Positions 53,353 to 63,100 of a DNA stretch of 64,000 nt are shown one piece after another. This stretch comes from Pedobacter ginsenosidimutans (GTDB lineage: Bacteria; Bacteroidota; Bacteroidia; Sphingobacteriales; Sphingobacteriaceae): NCBI RefSeq assembly GCF_001442625.1, contig NZ_LMZQ01000006.1:186001-250000 (forward strand), in the 5' to 3' direction. Position 1 is the stretch's first letter. The number at the start of each line of letters is the position of its first letter. The notes beneath the pieces were generated by a model. It was not told where the DNA came from and searched no databases. It saw nothing but the letters and a program-made list of their open reading frames with translations. Position numbers and translations under genes: made by a program.

Positions 53353-54000
53353 ATGGCTATTTATAAATTTAGAATTACTTTCGAAGATTTTGATGATGTT
53401 GTGAGAGAGATCGACATTAAATCAAACCAAACATTTGAAGACCTGCATAAGGCTATTCACAGATCTACGGGTTATAATGCCGAAAAATCTTCCTCTTTTT
53501 ACGTAAGCACCGATAATTGGTTAAAAGGTGATGAAATTGCTTATTTACCAAGCGAACGTAAAAAAGACCGTGTAGTTTTAATGGAGAATTCTAAACTGAG
53601 TGGTTTTATTGAAGATCCGCATCAAAAGTTTTATTATATCTACAATTTTGATCGCCCTTATGATTTTCATGTGGAGCTTGTAAAAATAATTTTAGATGCC
53701 GATCCAAATATAGAATATCCATTTCTAGCTAAAAGCAGTGGTGAAGCACCCAAAATAATGGAGCAAAACAGTCCACAGGCTGTTGATCCAAGAGGTGCAG
53801 CAGCGGCGGCAAGCGAATTTGATTTCTTAAATGAAATGAACTTTGTACCAGAAGATACCGACGAATTGGAAGCTATGGGCGAAATGGGGATCAATGCCGA
53901 AGAGAGAGACGAAGATGAAGAAAGCGAAGAAGACGAATTCGGCGACGAATTTTCTGATAGTGATAACTTCGAAGATGATAGCCACAAAGACGACTATTAA
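53353..54000 (+). CDS. PRiA4_ORF3-like protein with acidic tail
   Basis: A 215-residue protein. The first 120 residues resemble the plasmid pRiA4b ORF-3 domain (YKFRITFEDFDDVVREIDIK, TFEDLHKAIHRSTGY, HQKFYYIYNFDRPYDFHVEL). A linker and a very acidic tail (about 165-215, with ERDEDEESEEDEFGDEFSD) follow. Databases sometimes call this domain an IS1096 passenger protein, but it occurs in ordinary chromosomal genes and nothing here suggests a mobile element. Function is unknown; the acidic tail may bind a basic partner. Confidence 0.72.
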   Translation: MAIYKFRITFEDFDDVVREIDIKSNQTFEDLHKAIHRSTGYNAEKSSSFYVSTDNWLKGDEIAYLPSERKKDRVVLMENSKLSGFIEDPHQKFYYIYNFDRPYDFHVELVKIILDADPNIEYPFLAKSSGEAPKIMEQNSPQAVDPRGAAAAASEFDFLNEMNFVPEDTDELEAMGEMGINAEERDEDEESEEDEFGDEFSDSDNFEDDSHKDDY

Positions 54001-54069
54001 TTCACCATATCGTCATGCTCTCCTGAAACTTCGGGGATCAGCATTAACTGAACGAATTATTATCCATAC

Positions 54070-54101
54070 AAAGTCAGGTGTATACATCTGACTTTTTCTT
54101 T
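54070..54101 (+). terminator. Hairpin and T run before miaA (also a repeat copy)
   Basis: AAAGTCAG pairs with CTGACTTT, with an inner TGTATACA palindrome and a following TTTTCTTTT. It ends nine bases before the miaA ATG at 54111. The 22-base core (54072-54093) matches the palindrome at 40084-40105 at 18 positions, so a dispersed repeat may serve here as terminator for the upstream gene and a structured leader for miaA. Confidence 0.65.
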
Positions 54102-54110
54102 TAAAATGTT

Positions 54111-55040
54111 ATGCTTACTGCAGATCAAACTATTCAAAAACCGAAAACCTTAATTTCTATTGTTGGACCCACTGCAATAGGAAAGACAGCTTTGGCGATA
54201 CAATTGGCACAACATTTTGGCACAGAAATTATTTCTGCCGATTCCCGCCAGTTTTTTAAGGAAATGGACATAGGAACGGCAAAACCTGATGCAGCCGAAT
54301 TAGCAGCGGCAAAACATCACTTTATTGATTCTCATTCAGTTTCACAACTATTTAGTACAGGCGATTTTGAAATAGAAGGCCTAAATACCCTCGGTCAAAT
54401 TTTCAAAAACCACGATCTGGCTATTATGGTTGGGGGTTCGGGTTTATATGTTAATGCCTTAATTAATGGTCTGGATGAGATGCCAGACATTGATTTAGCC
54501 ATACGTGAAAGGCTGAATAAACAGTTTGAAGAAGAAGGATTACCCAGTATCCAAAAACAGCTGGCAACATTAGATCCTGAATATTTCGCTAAGGTAGATC
54601 AACAAAATCCGCAAAGAATGATCAGGGGTTTGGAGGTATTTTTATCAACAGGCCAAAAACTTTCGTCAATGCTTTCGGCTACAAAAAAGGAAAGACCATT
54701 TAACATTATTAAAATAGGCCTTAATACCGATCGTGCTGTCCTTTATGACAGGATTAACAGAAGAGTTGATAAAATGATTGCTGATGGTTTAGTAGAAGAG
54801 GTAAAATCGCTAATACCCTTTAAAAAATATAATGCTTTAAACACAGTAGGCTATAGTGAGCTTTTCGACTACCTAGACGGAAAATTATCTCTTGAGGACG
54901 CCGTTTCGGCAATTAAACAAAATACGCGTCGCTTTGCCAAACGCCAACTCACCTGGTTTAGAAGAGATGAGGGGATCAATTGGTTTGAACCTATTGAAAA
55001 AGAAAAGATAATCAATCTTATCCATGACAGGCTAAAATAA
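54111..55040 (+). CDS. miaA: tRNA dimethylallyltransferase
   Basis: A 309-residue enzyme that transfers a dimethylallyl group to A37 of tRNAs reading codons that start with U. It has the P-loop GPTAIGKT (19-26), SADSRQFFKEMDIGTAKP, VGGSGLYVNALINGLDE and, near the C-terminus, TVGYSELFDYLDG and KQNTRRFAKRQLTWFRRD. The start ATG at 54111 is right after a hairpin. The bidirectional terminator at 55041 ends the transcript. Confidence 0.95.
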   Translation: MLTADQTIQKPKTLISIVGPTAIGKTALAIQLAQHFGTEIISADSRQFFKEMDIGTAKPDAAELAAAKHHFIDSHSVSQLFSTGDFEIEGLNTLGQIFKNHDLAIMVGGSGLYVNALINGLDEMPDIDLAIRERLNKQFEEEGLPSIQKQLATLDPEYFAKVDQQNPQRMIRGLEVFLSTGQKLSSMLSATKKERPFNIIKIGLNTDRAVLYDRINRRVDKMIADGLVEEVKSLIPFKKYNALNTVGYSELFDYLDGKLSLEDAVSAIKQNTRRFAKRQLTWFRRDEGINWFEPIEKEKIINLIHDRLK

Positions 55041-55069
55041 AAAAGGTCCTAACAGTGTTAGAACCTTTT
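55041..55069. terminator. Bidirectional terminator between miaA and the SGNH gene
   Basis: AAAAGGT pairs with ACCTTTT and an inner CTAAC/GTTAG stem, starting at the base after the miaA stop. Confidence 0.82.
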
Positions 55070-55090
55070 AAATATAAAAATCTTTTTGAA

Positions 55091-56383
55091 TTAATTCGGG
55101 AATTTAACGCCTCTATATTGCGTAATATCAATGTTTGGTACAGTAGAACCGTATTTCGCATTAATGGCATCTATAAATACATTGGCAATTACTGCATTTC
55201 CACGCGGCGTTAAGTGAATACCATCTAAAGAGAATGCGCCACCAGTAATAAACGAAGCGTTGATACCAACACCCTGAACATTAATCCCAGTTTTAACCTG
55301 ATTAAAATACGCATAAGTATCTGCAATGGCTAAACCTTTGCTTGAGGCTAAAGATTTGATGGTACCGTTGTAGCTATTTACATAATCTTTCACTTTAATT
55401 ACTTCATCTTTATCCAATACCCATCTATTTTCAATCGGATTTAATGGGTGCAAACCATAAGGAATGCCTGAACCATTTGGTTTTCCAAATATGCCTTCTG
55501 ATTGGAATGGCAAACGGATTAAATCTTCAGCAGTTGCAGACCTTACCGCACCTGTTCCTGTTTGGATATAAATAGCTGCAGCTGCAGGATTAATTGCTTT
55601 AGCAGCATTTAATAAAGCTGCTACGGTAACTGTATTAAAATAAGGAACAGCAGTTACATCAGGAATTGTACCAACTATACCTTTTTGGCCCCCGGCAGTT
55701 AAGGCATTTAAAAAATTAGCATACAAAGAAGAAAAAGTAACCTTATCTGTTAAAGTGGTAGTTGGATCAGTAGATACAGTTACCGCTCCGTTTAAAGCAT
55801 AACCCAATACATCATTATTACCAAGCCACAATGAAAAGAAAGTATGGTTTTTGGTTTGAACATATTGAAAATAACTTGTAGTACCCACTTGGGCATCAGT
55901 TAATAAACGTTCAAAAAATGGATTTGCGGCACTAAATGCTGGCGCAAAAGCCAAATCAACACGCATACCGGGAATACCTAAATTTTGGATTTCGCCACTG
56001 TATTTGTCTAAATGCTTCGCTGCATCTCTTATAGCCAGTTTATCAACTACAGGAGTTAAAGTTGGCGTACCATTAACCAGTGCTGTTAAAGAAATGTAAC
56101 CTGAGCCATTTAAATGTTCTTCACTAAAAAACGGAGAGGTAAATGCTCCACCACCTACCGTAGCCATTTTGGCGGCAATTAAGTTTGGATAAGCAACTTT
56201 TTGTCCTTCCAAATATAAGCCACCATCGGCATATCCAGAAGTTAAGGAGTTACCTACTGCAATGTATTTACTAAAATTAGCTTGTCCGGCTGTTGTACCT
56301 GCAGGTGTTTCTATTTCGGGTTTACAAGCTGCTGCAAAAAGGATGATAGCAGCAACGAAACTATTTAATATATATTTTTTCAT
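55091..56383 (-). CDS. SGNH/GDSL-type hydrolase lipoprotein
   Basis: A 430-residue protein with a lipobox ending FAAAC (Cys20). SGNH features are block I IAVGNSLTSG (nucleophile Ser46), FSLWLGNNDVLGYALNG (block III Asn), and the catalytic Asp/His in DGIHLTPRGNAV near residue 395. It is probably an esterase or lipase anchored in the outer membrane. It follows the FadL-like gene by 11 bases on the same strand, so both share one transcript. Substrate is unknown, but a link to lipid uptake is likely. Confidence 0.86.
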   Translation of the reverse strand: MKKYILNSFVAAIILFAAACKPEIETPAGTTAGQANFSKYIAVGNSLTSGYADGGLYLEGQKVAYPNLIAAKMATVGGGAFTSPFFSEEHLNGSGYISLTALVNGTPTLTPVVDKLAIRDAAKHLDKYSGEIQNLGIPGMRVDLAFAPAFSAANPFFERLLTDAQVGTTSYFQYVQTKNHTFFSLWLGNNDVLGYALNGAVTVSTDPTTTLTDKVTFSSLYANFLNALTAGGQKGIVGTIPDVTAVPYFNTVTVAALLNAAKAINPAAAAIYIQTGTGAVRSATAEDLIRLPFQSEGIFGKPNGSGIPYGLHPLNPIENRWVLDKDEVIKVKDYVNSYNGTIKSLASSKGLAIADTYAYFNQVKTGINVQGVGINASFITGGAFSLDGIHLTPRGNAVIANVFIDAINAKYGSTVPNIDITQYRGVKFPN

Positions 56384-56394
56384 TTAAATTTCTC

Positions 56395-57618
56395 CTACCA
56401 TTTATAAGTTAACGAAATACCTGGTGCATAAACTAAAGTTTTAAAGGTGCCATCCAGGCCCGTTTCAATATTCTTTTGTTTACGCGATTTAACATCTTCA
56501 AAAAAGAATGATGCATTAACTTCAAAATGGTGGGTTGGAGTATAACCTAAACCTGCACTTAAAATGTATCGGTCAGCATCAGGAGCTTCAGGAGTTACAT
56601 ATCCATCCTGTACTGGAGAAAAGGCATAACCAACACCTGCCCTTAATGCTAATTTCTCTGATGCCTGGTGGTTAATACCTAATTTAAACGAAGAACCATC
56701 ACGATAATTGCGCGCTGATTTTGTATCAACGAGCGCAGGTGTATTGGTAGCATAATCAAAAGACAAATCCTGATAAATATGCCATTGTACCCAACTTGCA
56801 TCAAAAGCTAAAACTGTACTTTTTGACAATGGAATACCCACACCTAAACTTGTGGTTGCTGGTAAAGGTAATTCGGCGTTAAAAGTATTTCCCGCTGGAA
56901 AAGATCCTTCTAATGACTTTGGAACCTCAAATTCTGCTGAACCACCATCAAGTTTCGTAATTACCTTTGATTTATGTACAAGCGCAAAAGAGATATTGCT
57001 TAATGTTTTGATATATAAACCCGCATTCCATCCATAGCCTGTTCCGGTACCATCTAAAGTTGCTTTTCCCGAACGACCGTCAGGAAAATTTACCGGGATG
57101 GCTCTTTGAAGATTCACATCGCCATGGTTATAAACAAAACCAGCTCCAATGCCGATACGATCGGTGATTTTAATACTTAAAGTAGGTTGAAAATAGATGG
57201 CTTTTAAATTTAATGAGGTTAACGCATACTTACCAGACCAATTATCGCCCCAATCTACTAAACCGCCGAAAGGTGTATATACACCTAAGCCTAACTTCCA
57301 CTTATTTGATTTCGGCCCCCACACCGCATAAAACTCGAAGGGAGGGGCAATTTTGTTCTTCACATCCTCGGTAACATTCGAACCCGTTTGTTTAAAAGCT
57401 GATTTGAATAATAATGGGTTTACACCTGCTGAAACTGAGTTTTTCTCTAAGAAAGTTACTGCACCGGGATTATAAAATACGGAAGCCTCATCTAAAGCCA
57501 ATGCAGAACCTGCACCTGCCATACCAATTTGTTTCTGTCCTTGTAAATTAACCTGGAAACCCTGCCCCAAAACCCAAAGTGGGGCAGAAAGTAATACGCT
57601 CAATAAAATTTTTTTCAT
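56395..57618 (-). CDS. FadL/OmpP1-family outer-membrane transporter
   Basis: A 407-residue outer-membrane beta-barrel with a signal peptide (cleavage near WVLGQ, residue 19). The N-terminal hatch (GFQVNLQGQKQIGMAGAG, SVFYNPGAVTFL) and the Gly/aromatic alternation to the terminal LTYKW are family hallmarks. FadL proteins take up hydrophobic compounds such as fatty acids or aromatic hydrocarbons. It is the first gene of a pair with the SGNH hydrolase. Operator-like inverted repeats cover its promoter. Confidence 0.87.
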   Translation of the reverse strand: MKKILLSVLLSAPLWVLGQGFQVNLQGQKQIGMAGAGSALALDEASVFYNPGAVTFLEKNSVSAGVNPLLFKSAFKQTGSNVTEDVKNKIAPPFEFYAVWGPKSNKWKLGLGVYTPFGGLVDWGDNWSGKYALTSLNLKAIYFQPTLSIKITDRIGIGAGFVYNHGDVNLQRAIPVNFPDGRSGKATLDGTGTGYGWNAGLYIKTLSNISFALVHKSKVITKLDGGSAEFEVPKSLEGSFPAGNTFNAELPLPATTSLGVGIPLSKSTVLAFDASWVQWHIYQDLSFDYATNTPALVDTKSARNYRDGSSFKLGINHQASEKLALRAGVGYAFSPVQDGYVTPEAPDADRYILSAGLGYTPTHHFEVNASFFFEDVKSRKQKNIETGLDGTFKTLVYAPGISLTYKW

Positions 57619-57635
57619 CTATAAATGGTTATACA

Positions 57636-57667
57636 CAAATATATACTATGCTAACATAGTAAACAAA
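57636..57667 (-). promoter_or_regulatory. Promoter of the FadL-SGNH pair
   Basis: On the minus strand TTTG (57667-57664) and TATATTTG (57643-57636) are 20 bp apart, an almost ideal Bacteroidota -33/-7 promoter, 17 bases before the ATG. Confidence 0.7.
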
Positions 57668-57678
57668 CATTTGTTTGT
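57645..57678. promoter_or_regulatory. Two adjacent inverted repeats over the FadL promoter
   Basis: ACAAACA-tt-TGTTTGT (57663-57678) covers the -33 box, and ACTATG-CTAA-CATAGT (57645-57660) fills the spacer between -33 and -7. This layout suits a repressor; the first palindrome has a TetR-like form. No TetR gene is in the window. Confidence 0.55.
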
Positions 57679-57694
57679 AAGATTTTGAATAGTC

Positions 57695-58006
57695 TTACGC
57701 CTGAGCGGTTGGCCCGCCGAAGCCCATAGGAAAAGGTGGTTCTTCTTGAGTTTTAATACGTCCGTTTACAGCTTCGAATTTCTGAATATTATCTTCCAAC
57801 GCTGATAATAAACGCTTTGCGTGTTCTGGGGTTAAGATAATCCTTGATTTAACTTTTGCCTTCGGAATTCCCGGCATTACACGGATAAAATCTAATACGA
57901 ATTCGGTATTAGAATGGGTAATAATGGCTAAGTTAGAAAAAATCCCTTCTGCAATTTCTTCTGATAGCTCTATGTTTAATTGATTCTCGTTTTGTTGTTC
58001 TTCCAT
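57695..58006 (-). CDS. DUF3467 protein
   Basis: A 103-residue acidic protein with the DUF3467 pattern LNIELSEEIAEGIFSNLAII, SNTEFVLDFIRVMPG and KVKSRIILTPEHAKRLLSAL. Function is unknown. A -7 box TAGTTTTG at 58018-58011 (minus strand) ends five bases before the ATG, so the transcript may be leaderless. In relatives this gene usually follows rpoC directly; here a GH123-like gene lies between them. Confidence 0.85.
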   Translation of the reverse strand: MEEQQNENQLNIELSEEIAEGIFSNLAIITHSNTEFVLDFIRVMPGIPKAKVKSRIILTPEHAKRLLSALEDNIQKFEAVNGRIKTQEEPPFPMGFGGPTAQA

Positions 58007-58214
58007 ATAACAAAACTAAGTGTTTTTATATATAAAATATTAGTTAATTAAATATTTTGGTCTGGTCCGGGATCTATGGTTAAGTAAATGAAAAAGATTA
58101 TCCTTCGATTAGGCTACCATTGAAGATTCCTATAGAAAGCTCGTCATTCATAACTCAATTCGCAATACACCAGGCAGATTATCAATCCTACAAAAAAGCA
58201 ATTGGTTTAATTTA

Positions 58215-59948
58215 TTATTTGTTTAGCAGTGGTTTTACACGTTTCAAAATTTCATCTGCGGTAACGGTTGATAAAGATTTTAAGTTGAAATTCTCTAACG
58301 CTTTATTCAATTCCGAGAGTGCTGCTGTATTTTTATTTTTGGTGTAAAGTGCCTGCAGCTGTTTAATTTTCTCGAAATCCTGTCCACCTTCAATCAATTT
58401 TTCAAACCTGACCGATGTTAATGGCCCAGGATAAACCTGATAGGTATCGCCAGCAGGCCAAGCTGTAAAACGCGTATCGGTTAAAGGATTTTTGGTCCAG
58501 CTGTTATAGGCCCAACGCAAATAACCATCCATATTTTTATTGGCAGTATACCAACCCATCCATACCTGCTCTGCGGGCGAAGAGAAACTGAATGCATTTG
58601 GGTAAGGTTCGGTACAGCAAGTATACCAGGTGCTGGTTTTACCCTGCTCGTTACGTTTTTGCAACACATCAGCCGGAAATTCCCATTTTGAAGCAATGCA
58701 ATAATTATCGATATCTTTTTCAATTTCCTGATGGTATTCACCTGCTAAAGCGAGTTTCCATTTCGGATCAACACTTTTTAATAGTTTGATTACGGCCTGC
58801 ATAGCTTTCATTGGGCGCTCATCCATAGCGATATATGTCTTCTCGAACCAGTTCCTAGCTTTTAAATGTTTGGTAAAATCAGTAAGCATGTTCTTCCAAA
58901 AAGCATTGTAACCAGAACTACCAATGGCTTCTGTAAAAACAGCTTCTTTCTGTGTACTTTCATCCCAATAGGTAAAAGCAATTTTCCACGGCACCATGCT
59001 GTAGCAATTAATGCGCTGATTTATGCCAGTGGTCATTACAAAAGCAATGTATTTATCAAATAGGCTATAATCGTAAAGCCAACTGCCATCTTTTTTCTTC
59101 GTCCATTTGATTAAACTTGGATAGTCATCAAAGGTTTGATGCCCCCAGGGTTCGTTTACAATACTTGCCGTAATGGTTTTCTGTCCGGCATTGGCCAACA
59201 TGGTATAATATGGTTTCATTAAAACAAAATGTTCGCTGCTCCATAATTTTACGTTATGCGCTCGGGCAATAGCAGCAGGATGCTGCCATAAATCCAAGTC
59301 GTATTTCCACTCACTTGGAGGTGGTAAAGTTTTATCGAGTACATGGATTTTAATTGGCAAATTGTATTCTTTTTTGCCTTTTATTTTGACTGTTCCTGAG
59401 TAATTTCCAGCTTTTACATTAAGAGGAACTTTTATACTTAGCCAGACCGGCTGTGTATTGTTAGCGTTAATGCCGAACGTATTGATTTTAGTATCGATCA
59501 GGTCTGCTACATACGATGAATCAAAATCTGCAGCCTTACGGTAGCCACAGCCATCTCTAAACTCGTCGGTAATTACATATTTAATTATACCTGAAGTAAT
59601 GTTTTCTTTTTTTATGCTATTACCTTGTTGATCTTTCAGATCAGAAACCTGTATACTGATGTTGGTATGATTAGCCTTTGTCCAAAGTAACAGCTGGGTA
59701 TGTACTTTTTCTCCTTTCCAGGCAGCAGTAGTCCATGTATTTTGAATTGAAACGGCTGGAGGTACCTCTTTTGCAAACCTGAGGTTACTATTCGCAAAAC
59801 TAATATTTAATCCTTCAGAGGCATTATTCCACTCCTTATTTAGAGTTTCGCTATCTGACAATTTTGCTTTTTGTAAGGCCAGACTAACATCCTGAGCTGC
59901 GCTTGTTAAACCCAAACTCATTAATAGTATCAATAATAAAAACTTCAT
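58215..59948 (-). CDS. GH123-like (DUF4091) glycoside hydrolase
   Basis: A 577-residue exported protein. It has a signal peptide (LGLTSAAQ, cleavage near residue 18), a beta-sandwich N-terminal part (about 60-200, VKAGNYSGTVKIKGKKEYNL), and a catalytic barrel with WKYDLDLWQHPAAIARAHN and the adjacent acidic pair Asp376-Glu377 in IAMDERP, which matches the DE pair used by GH123 beta-N-acetylgalactosaminidases. Substrate is unproven. It sits between rpoC and the DUF3467 gene, with a terminator separating it from rpoC. Confidence 0.85.
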   Translation of the reverse strand: MKFLLLILLMSLGLTSAAQDVSLALQKAKLSDSETLNKEWNNASEGLNISFANSNLRFAKEVPPAVSIQNTWTTAAWKGEKVHTQLLLWTKANHTNISIQVSDLKDQQGNSIKKENITSGIIKYVITDEFRDGCGYRKAADFDSSYVADLIDTKINTFGINANNTQPVWLSIKVPLNVKAGNYSGTVKIKGKKEYNLPIKIHVLDKTLPPPSEWKYDLDLWQHPAAIARAHNVKLWSSEHFVLMKPYYTMLANAGQKTITASIVNEPWGHQTFDDYPSLIKWTKKKDGSWLYDYSLFDKYIAFVMTTGINQRINCYSMVPWKIAFTYWDESTQKEAVFTEAIGSSGYNAFWKNMLTDFTKHLKARNWFEKTYIAMDERPMKAMQAVIKLLKSVDPKWKLALAGEYHQEIEKDIDNYCIASKWEFPADVLQKRNEQGKTSTWYTCCTEPYPNAFSFSSPAEQVWMGWYTANKNMDGYLRWAYNSWTKNPLTDTRFTAWPAGDTYQVYPGPLTSVRFEKLIEGGQDFEKIKQLQALYTKNKNTAALSELNKALENFNLKSLSTVTADEILKRVKPLLNK

Positions 59949-60052
59949 AAACCTAAGTTAATCAAACCTATTAGAATAAGATTAACTGACTAAGAAGGTG
60001 CCTCTACGCAAACGTTTGAGAGACTGTAACAAAATAGATAGATTATTTCATT

Positions 60053-60086
60053 AACAAAAAAGCCCCCGATTTTACATCGGGGGCTT
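60053..60086 (-). terminator. rpoC terminator
   Basis: A perfect 11-pair stem (AAGCCCCCGAT with ATCGGGGGCTT), loop TTTAC, with a T run on the minus strand, 23 bases after the rpoC stop. Confidence 0.92.
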
Positions 60087-60108
60087 GAAATTATTGTTAG
60101 ATTAAAAT

Positions 60109-63100
60109 CTAAGCTTCTACTTCTTCTTGTTTCGAAGCTAATAATTTATCGTATTCTTCTTGCGAACCAACGATGATTCTTTCGTAACCACGTACACCAG
60201 TACCTGAAGGGATTAAGTGACCAACGATCACGTTTTCTTTCAAGCCTAACATATTATCGCGTTTACCTGCAATAGCTGCCTCATTTAGTACTTTCGTAGT
60301 TTCCTGGAACGAAGCCGCAGAAATGAACGATTTAGTACCTAATGATGCACGTGTAATACCTTGTAAGATAGAACTTGCAGTTGCTGGTCTTGCATCTCTA
60401 ACCGTGATCTGTTTTAAATCTTTACGTTTCAATTGAGAATTTTCGTCTCTCAATCTACGTAATGAAACGATCTGACCTGGTTTGAAATCTGTAGAATCAC
60501 CTGCGTCTTCAACTACTTTCTTATCGTACATTGCATCATTCTCGTCAGCAAAATCCCAACGGTCAACAGCATTGTTTTCTAAGAAAATAGTATCACCTGG
60601 ATCTTCAATGTGAACTTTCTGCATCATCTGGTGAACAATTACCTCGAAGTGCTTATCGTTAATTTTCACACCTTGTAAACGGTAAACCTCTTGAATACCA
60701 TTTACCAGGTATTCCTGAACCGCTGCAGGGCCTTTAATTGATAAGATATCGGCAGGAGAAATTGAACCATCTGATAAAGGCATACCTGCTTTTACAAAGT
60801 CGTTATCCTGAACAAGGATGTGTTTCGACAATGGAACCAGGTATTTTTTAACTTCACCATCTTTCGATTCGATTGTGATTTCGCGGTTACCACGTTTAAC
60901 GCCACCTAAAGTTACCACACCATCAATCTCAGTTACTACAGCTGGGTTAGATGGGTTACGCGCTTCAAATAATTCCGTTACACGAGGTAAACCACCTGTA
61001 ATATCTCGGGTTTTACCAGTTGCACGAGGAATCTTAGCGATAATCTGACCAGTTTGGATTGTTTCACCTTCATCAACTGAAACGTGGGCACCTACCGGAA
61101 TGTTATAACCTTTAATGAATTCACCTTTCTTATCAACGATCTGAACTGAAGGGTTTTTAGTTTTATCACGTGTATCGATAATTACTTTTTCACGGTGACC
61201 AGTTTGCTCATCTGATTCTTCACGGAAGGTTACACCTTCAATAATGGCATCAAATTGTGCTTTACCGGCAAATTCTGATAGAATAACCGCGTTGTACGGA
61301 TCCCACGAACAGATTTTATCACCTTTAGAAAGTTTATCACCTTCTTTTACGAACAAAAATGCACCGTAAGGAATGTTGTTGGTTACAATGATACGTCCGG
61401 TTCCTGGCTCAACAATTTTGAACTCACCTGAACGACCTAATACCACCTGAACTGTTCCTTCTTCTGTTTGTGTATCAACAGTACGGATATTTTCGAATTC
61501 GATAACACCATCAAACTTAGCTACGATGTTAGATTCTGCAGCAATGTTTGATGCAGTACCACCCACGTGGAAAGTACGAAGTGTTAACTGTGTACCCGGC
61601 TCACCGATTGACTGTGCTGCAATTACACCAACTGCCTCACCTCTTTGAACGCGTTTACCAGATGCTAAGTTACGGCCATAACATAATGCACAAACACCAC
61701 GTTTAGATTCGCAAGTTAGTACTGAACGGATCTCGATACCTTCTAGTGGAGATTCTTCGATCAATTTAGCTACATCTTCGTTAATATCTTCTCCGGCACC
61801 TACCAATAAAGTGTTATCCAATGGATTGTACACATCATGTAGTGAAGTACGGCCTAAAATCCTGTCGTATAATGGTTCAACGATATCTTCCTGATCTTTT
61901 AAAGCGGTTGTATACATACCTCTTAAAGTACCACAATCGTTATCGTTAACAATCATATCCTGCGCCACATCATGTAAACGACGGGTTAAGTAACCTGCAT
62001 CCGCCGTTTTTAACGCCGTATCTGCCAAACCTTTACGTGCACCGTGAGTAGAGATAAAGTACTCTAATACCGATAAACCTTCTTTAAAGTTTGATAAGAT
62101 CGGGTTTTCGATGATATCGCCACCTGAACCTGATTTTTGAGGTTTCGCCATCAAACCACGCATTCCGCAAAGCTGACGAATCTGCTCTTTAGATCCACGT
62201 GCACCTGAATCAAGCATCATGTAAACCGAGTTAAAACCTTGGTTATCTGATGATAACTGAGTCATAACGAATGTAGTTAACCTGTTGTTGATACGGGTCC
62301 AGATATCGATAATCTGGTTGTAACGCTCGTTGTTGGTAATGAAACCCATGTTATAGTTGTTTCTTACCTCTTCAACCTCAGCTGCTGCCTGTTCTAATAA
62401 AGTATGTTTTTCTACCGGAATGTTTACGTCTTGTAAGTTGAACGATAAACCTCCCTGGAATGCCATACGGAATCCTAATTCTTTGATATCATCTAAGAAT
62501 TGAGAAGCACGGGCCATACCAGTCATTTTCACTACTTCACCAATAATATCTCTTAAAGATTTTTTGGTTAATAATTCATTGATATAACCAACTTCTTCAG
62601 GAACCATTTGGTTGAACAATACTCTACCAACAGTGGTTTCAGTTAATTTATTAACGATAGAACCATCGGCTTGTTTAACATTTACCCTTACTTTGATAAA
62701 TGCGTGCAAGTCTAATTCTTTCTCGTTATAAGCAATAATAACTTCTTCCGGAGAATAGAAATTCGAATCCTGTCCTTTTACAACTCTGGTTTCATCTGTT
62801 CTACGGCCTTTAGTAATATAATAAAGACCCAAAACCATATCCTGTGATGGTACTGTAATTGGTGTACCGTTTGCAGGGTTTAAGATATTGTGTGCGGCCA
62901 ACATTAATACCTGGGCTTCCAAAATTGCTGCGTTACCTAAAGGTAAGTGGACAGCCATCTGGTCACCATCAAAATCGGCGTTGAATGCAGTACAAACTAA
63001 TGGGTGTAACTGGATTGCTTTTCCTTCAATTAATTTTGGCTGGAAAGCCTGAATACCTAGTCTGTGTAGCGTTGGTGCACGGTTTAATAATACCGGGTGA

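Noticed and set aside
53353..54000. Possible mobile-element gene, because the domain is often labelled IS1096 passenger
   Set aside because: There are no inverted repeats, transposase or target duplication around it; the domain is common in chromosomal genes.
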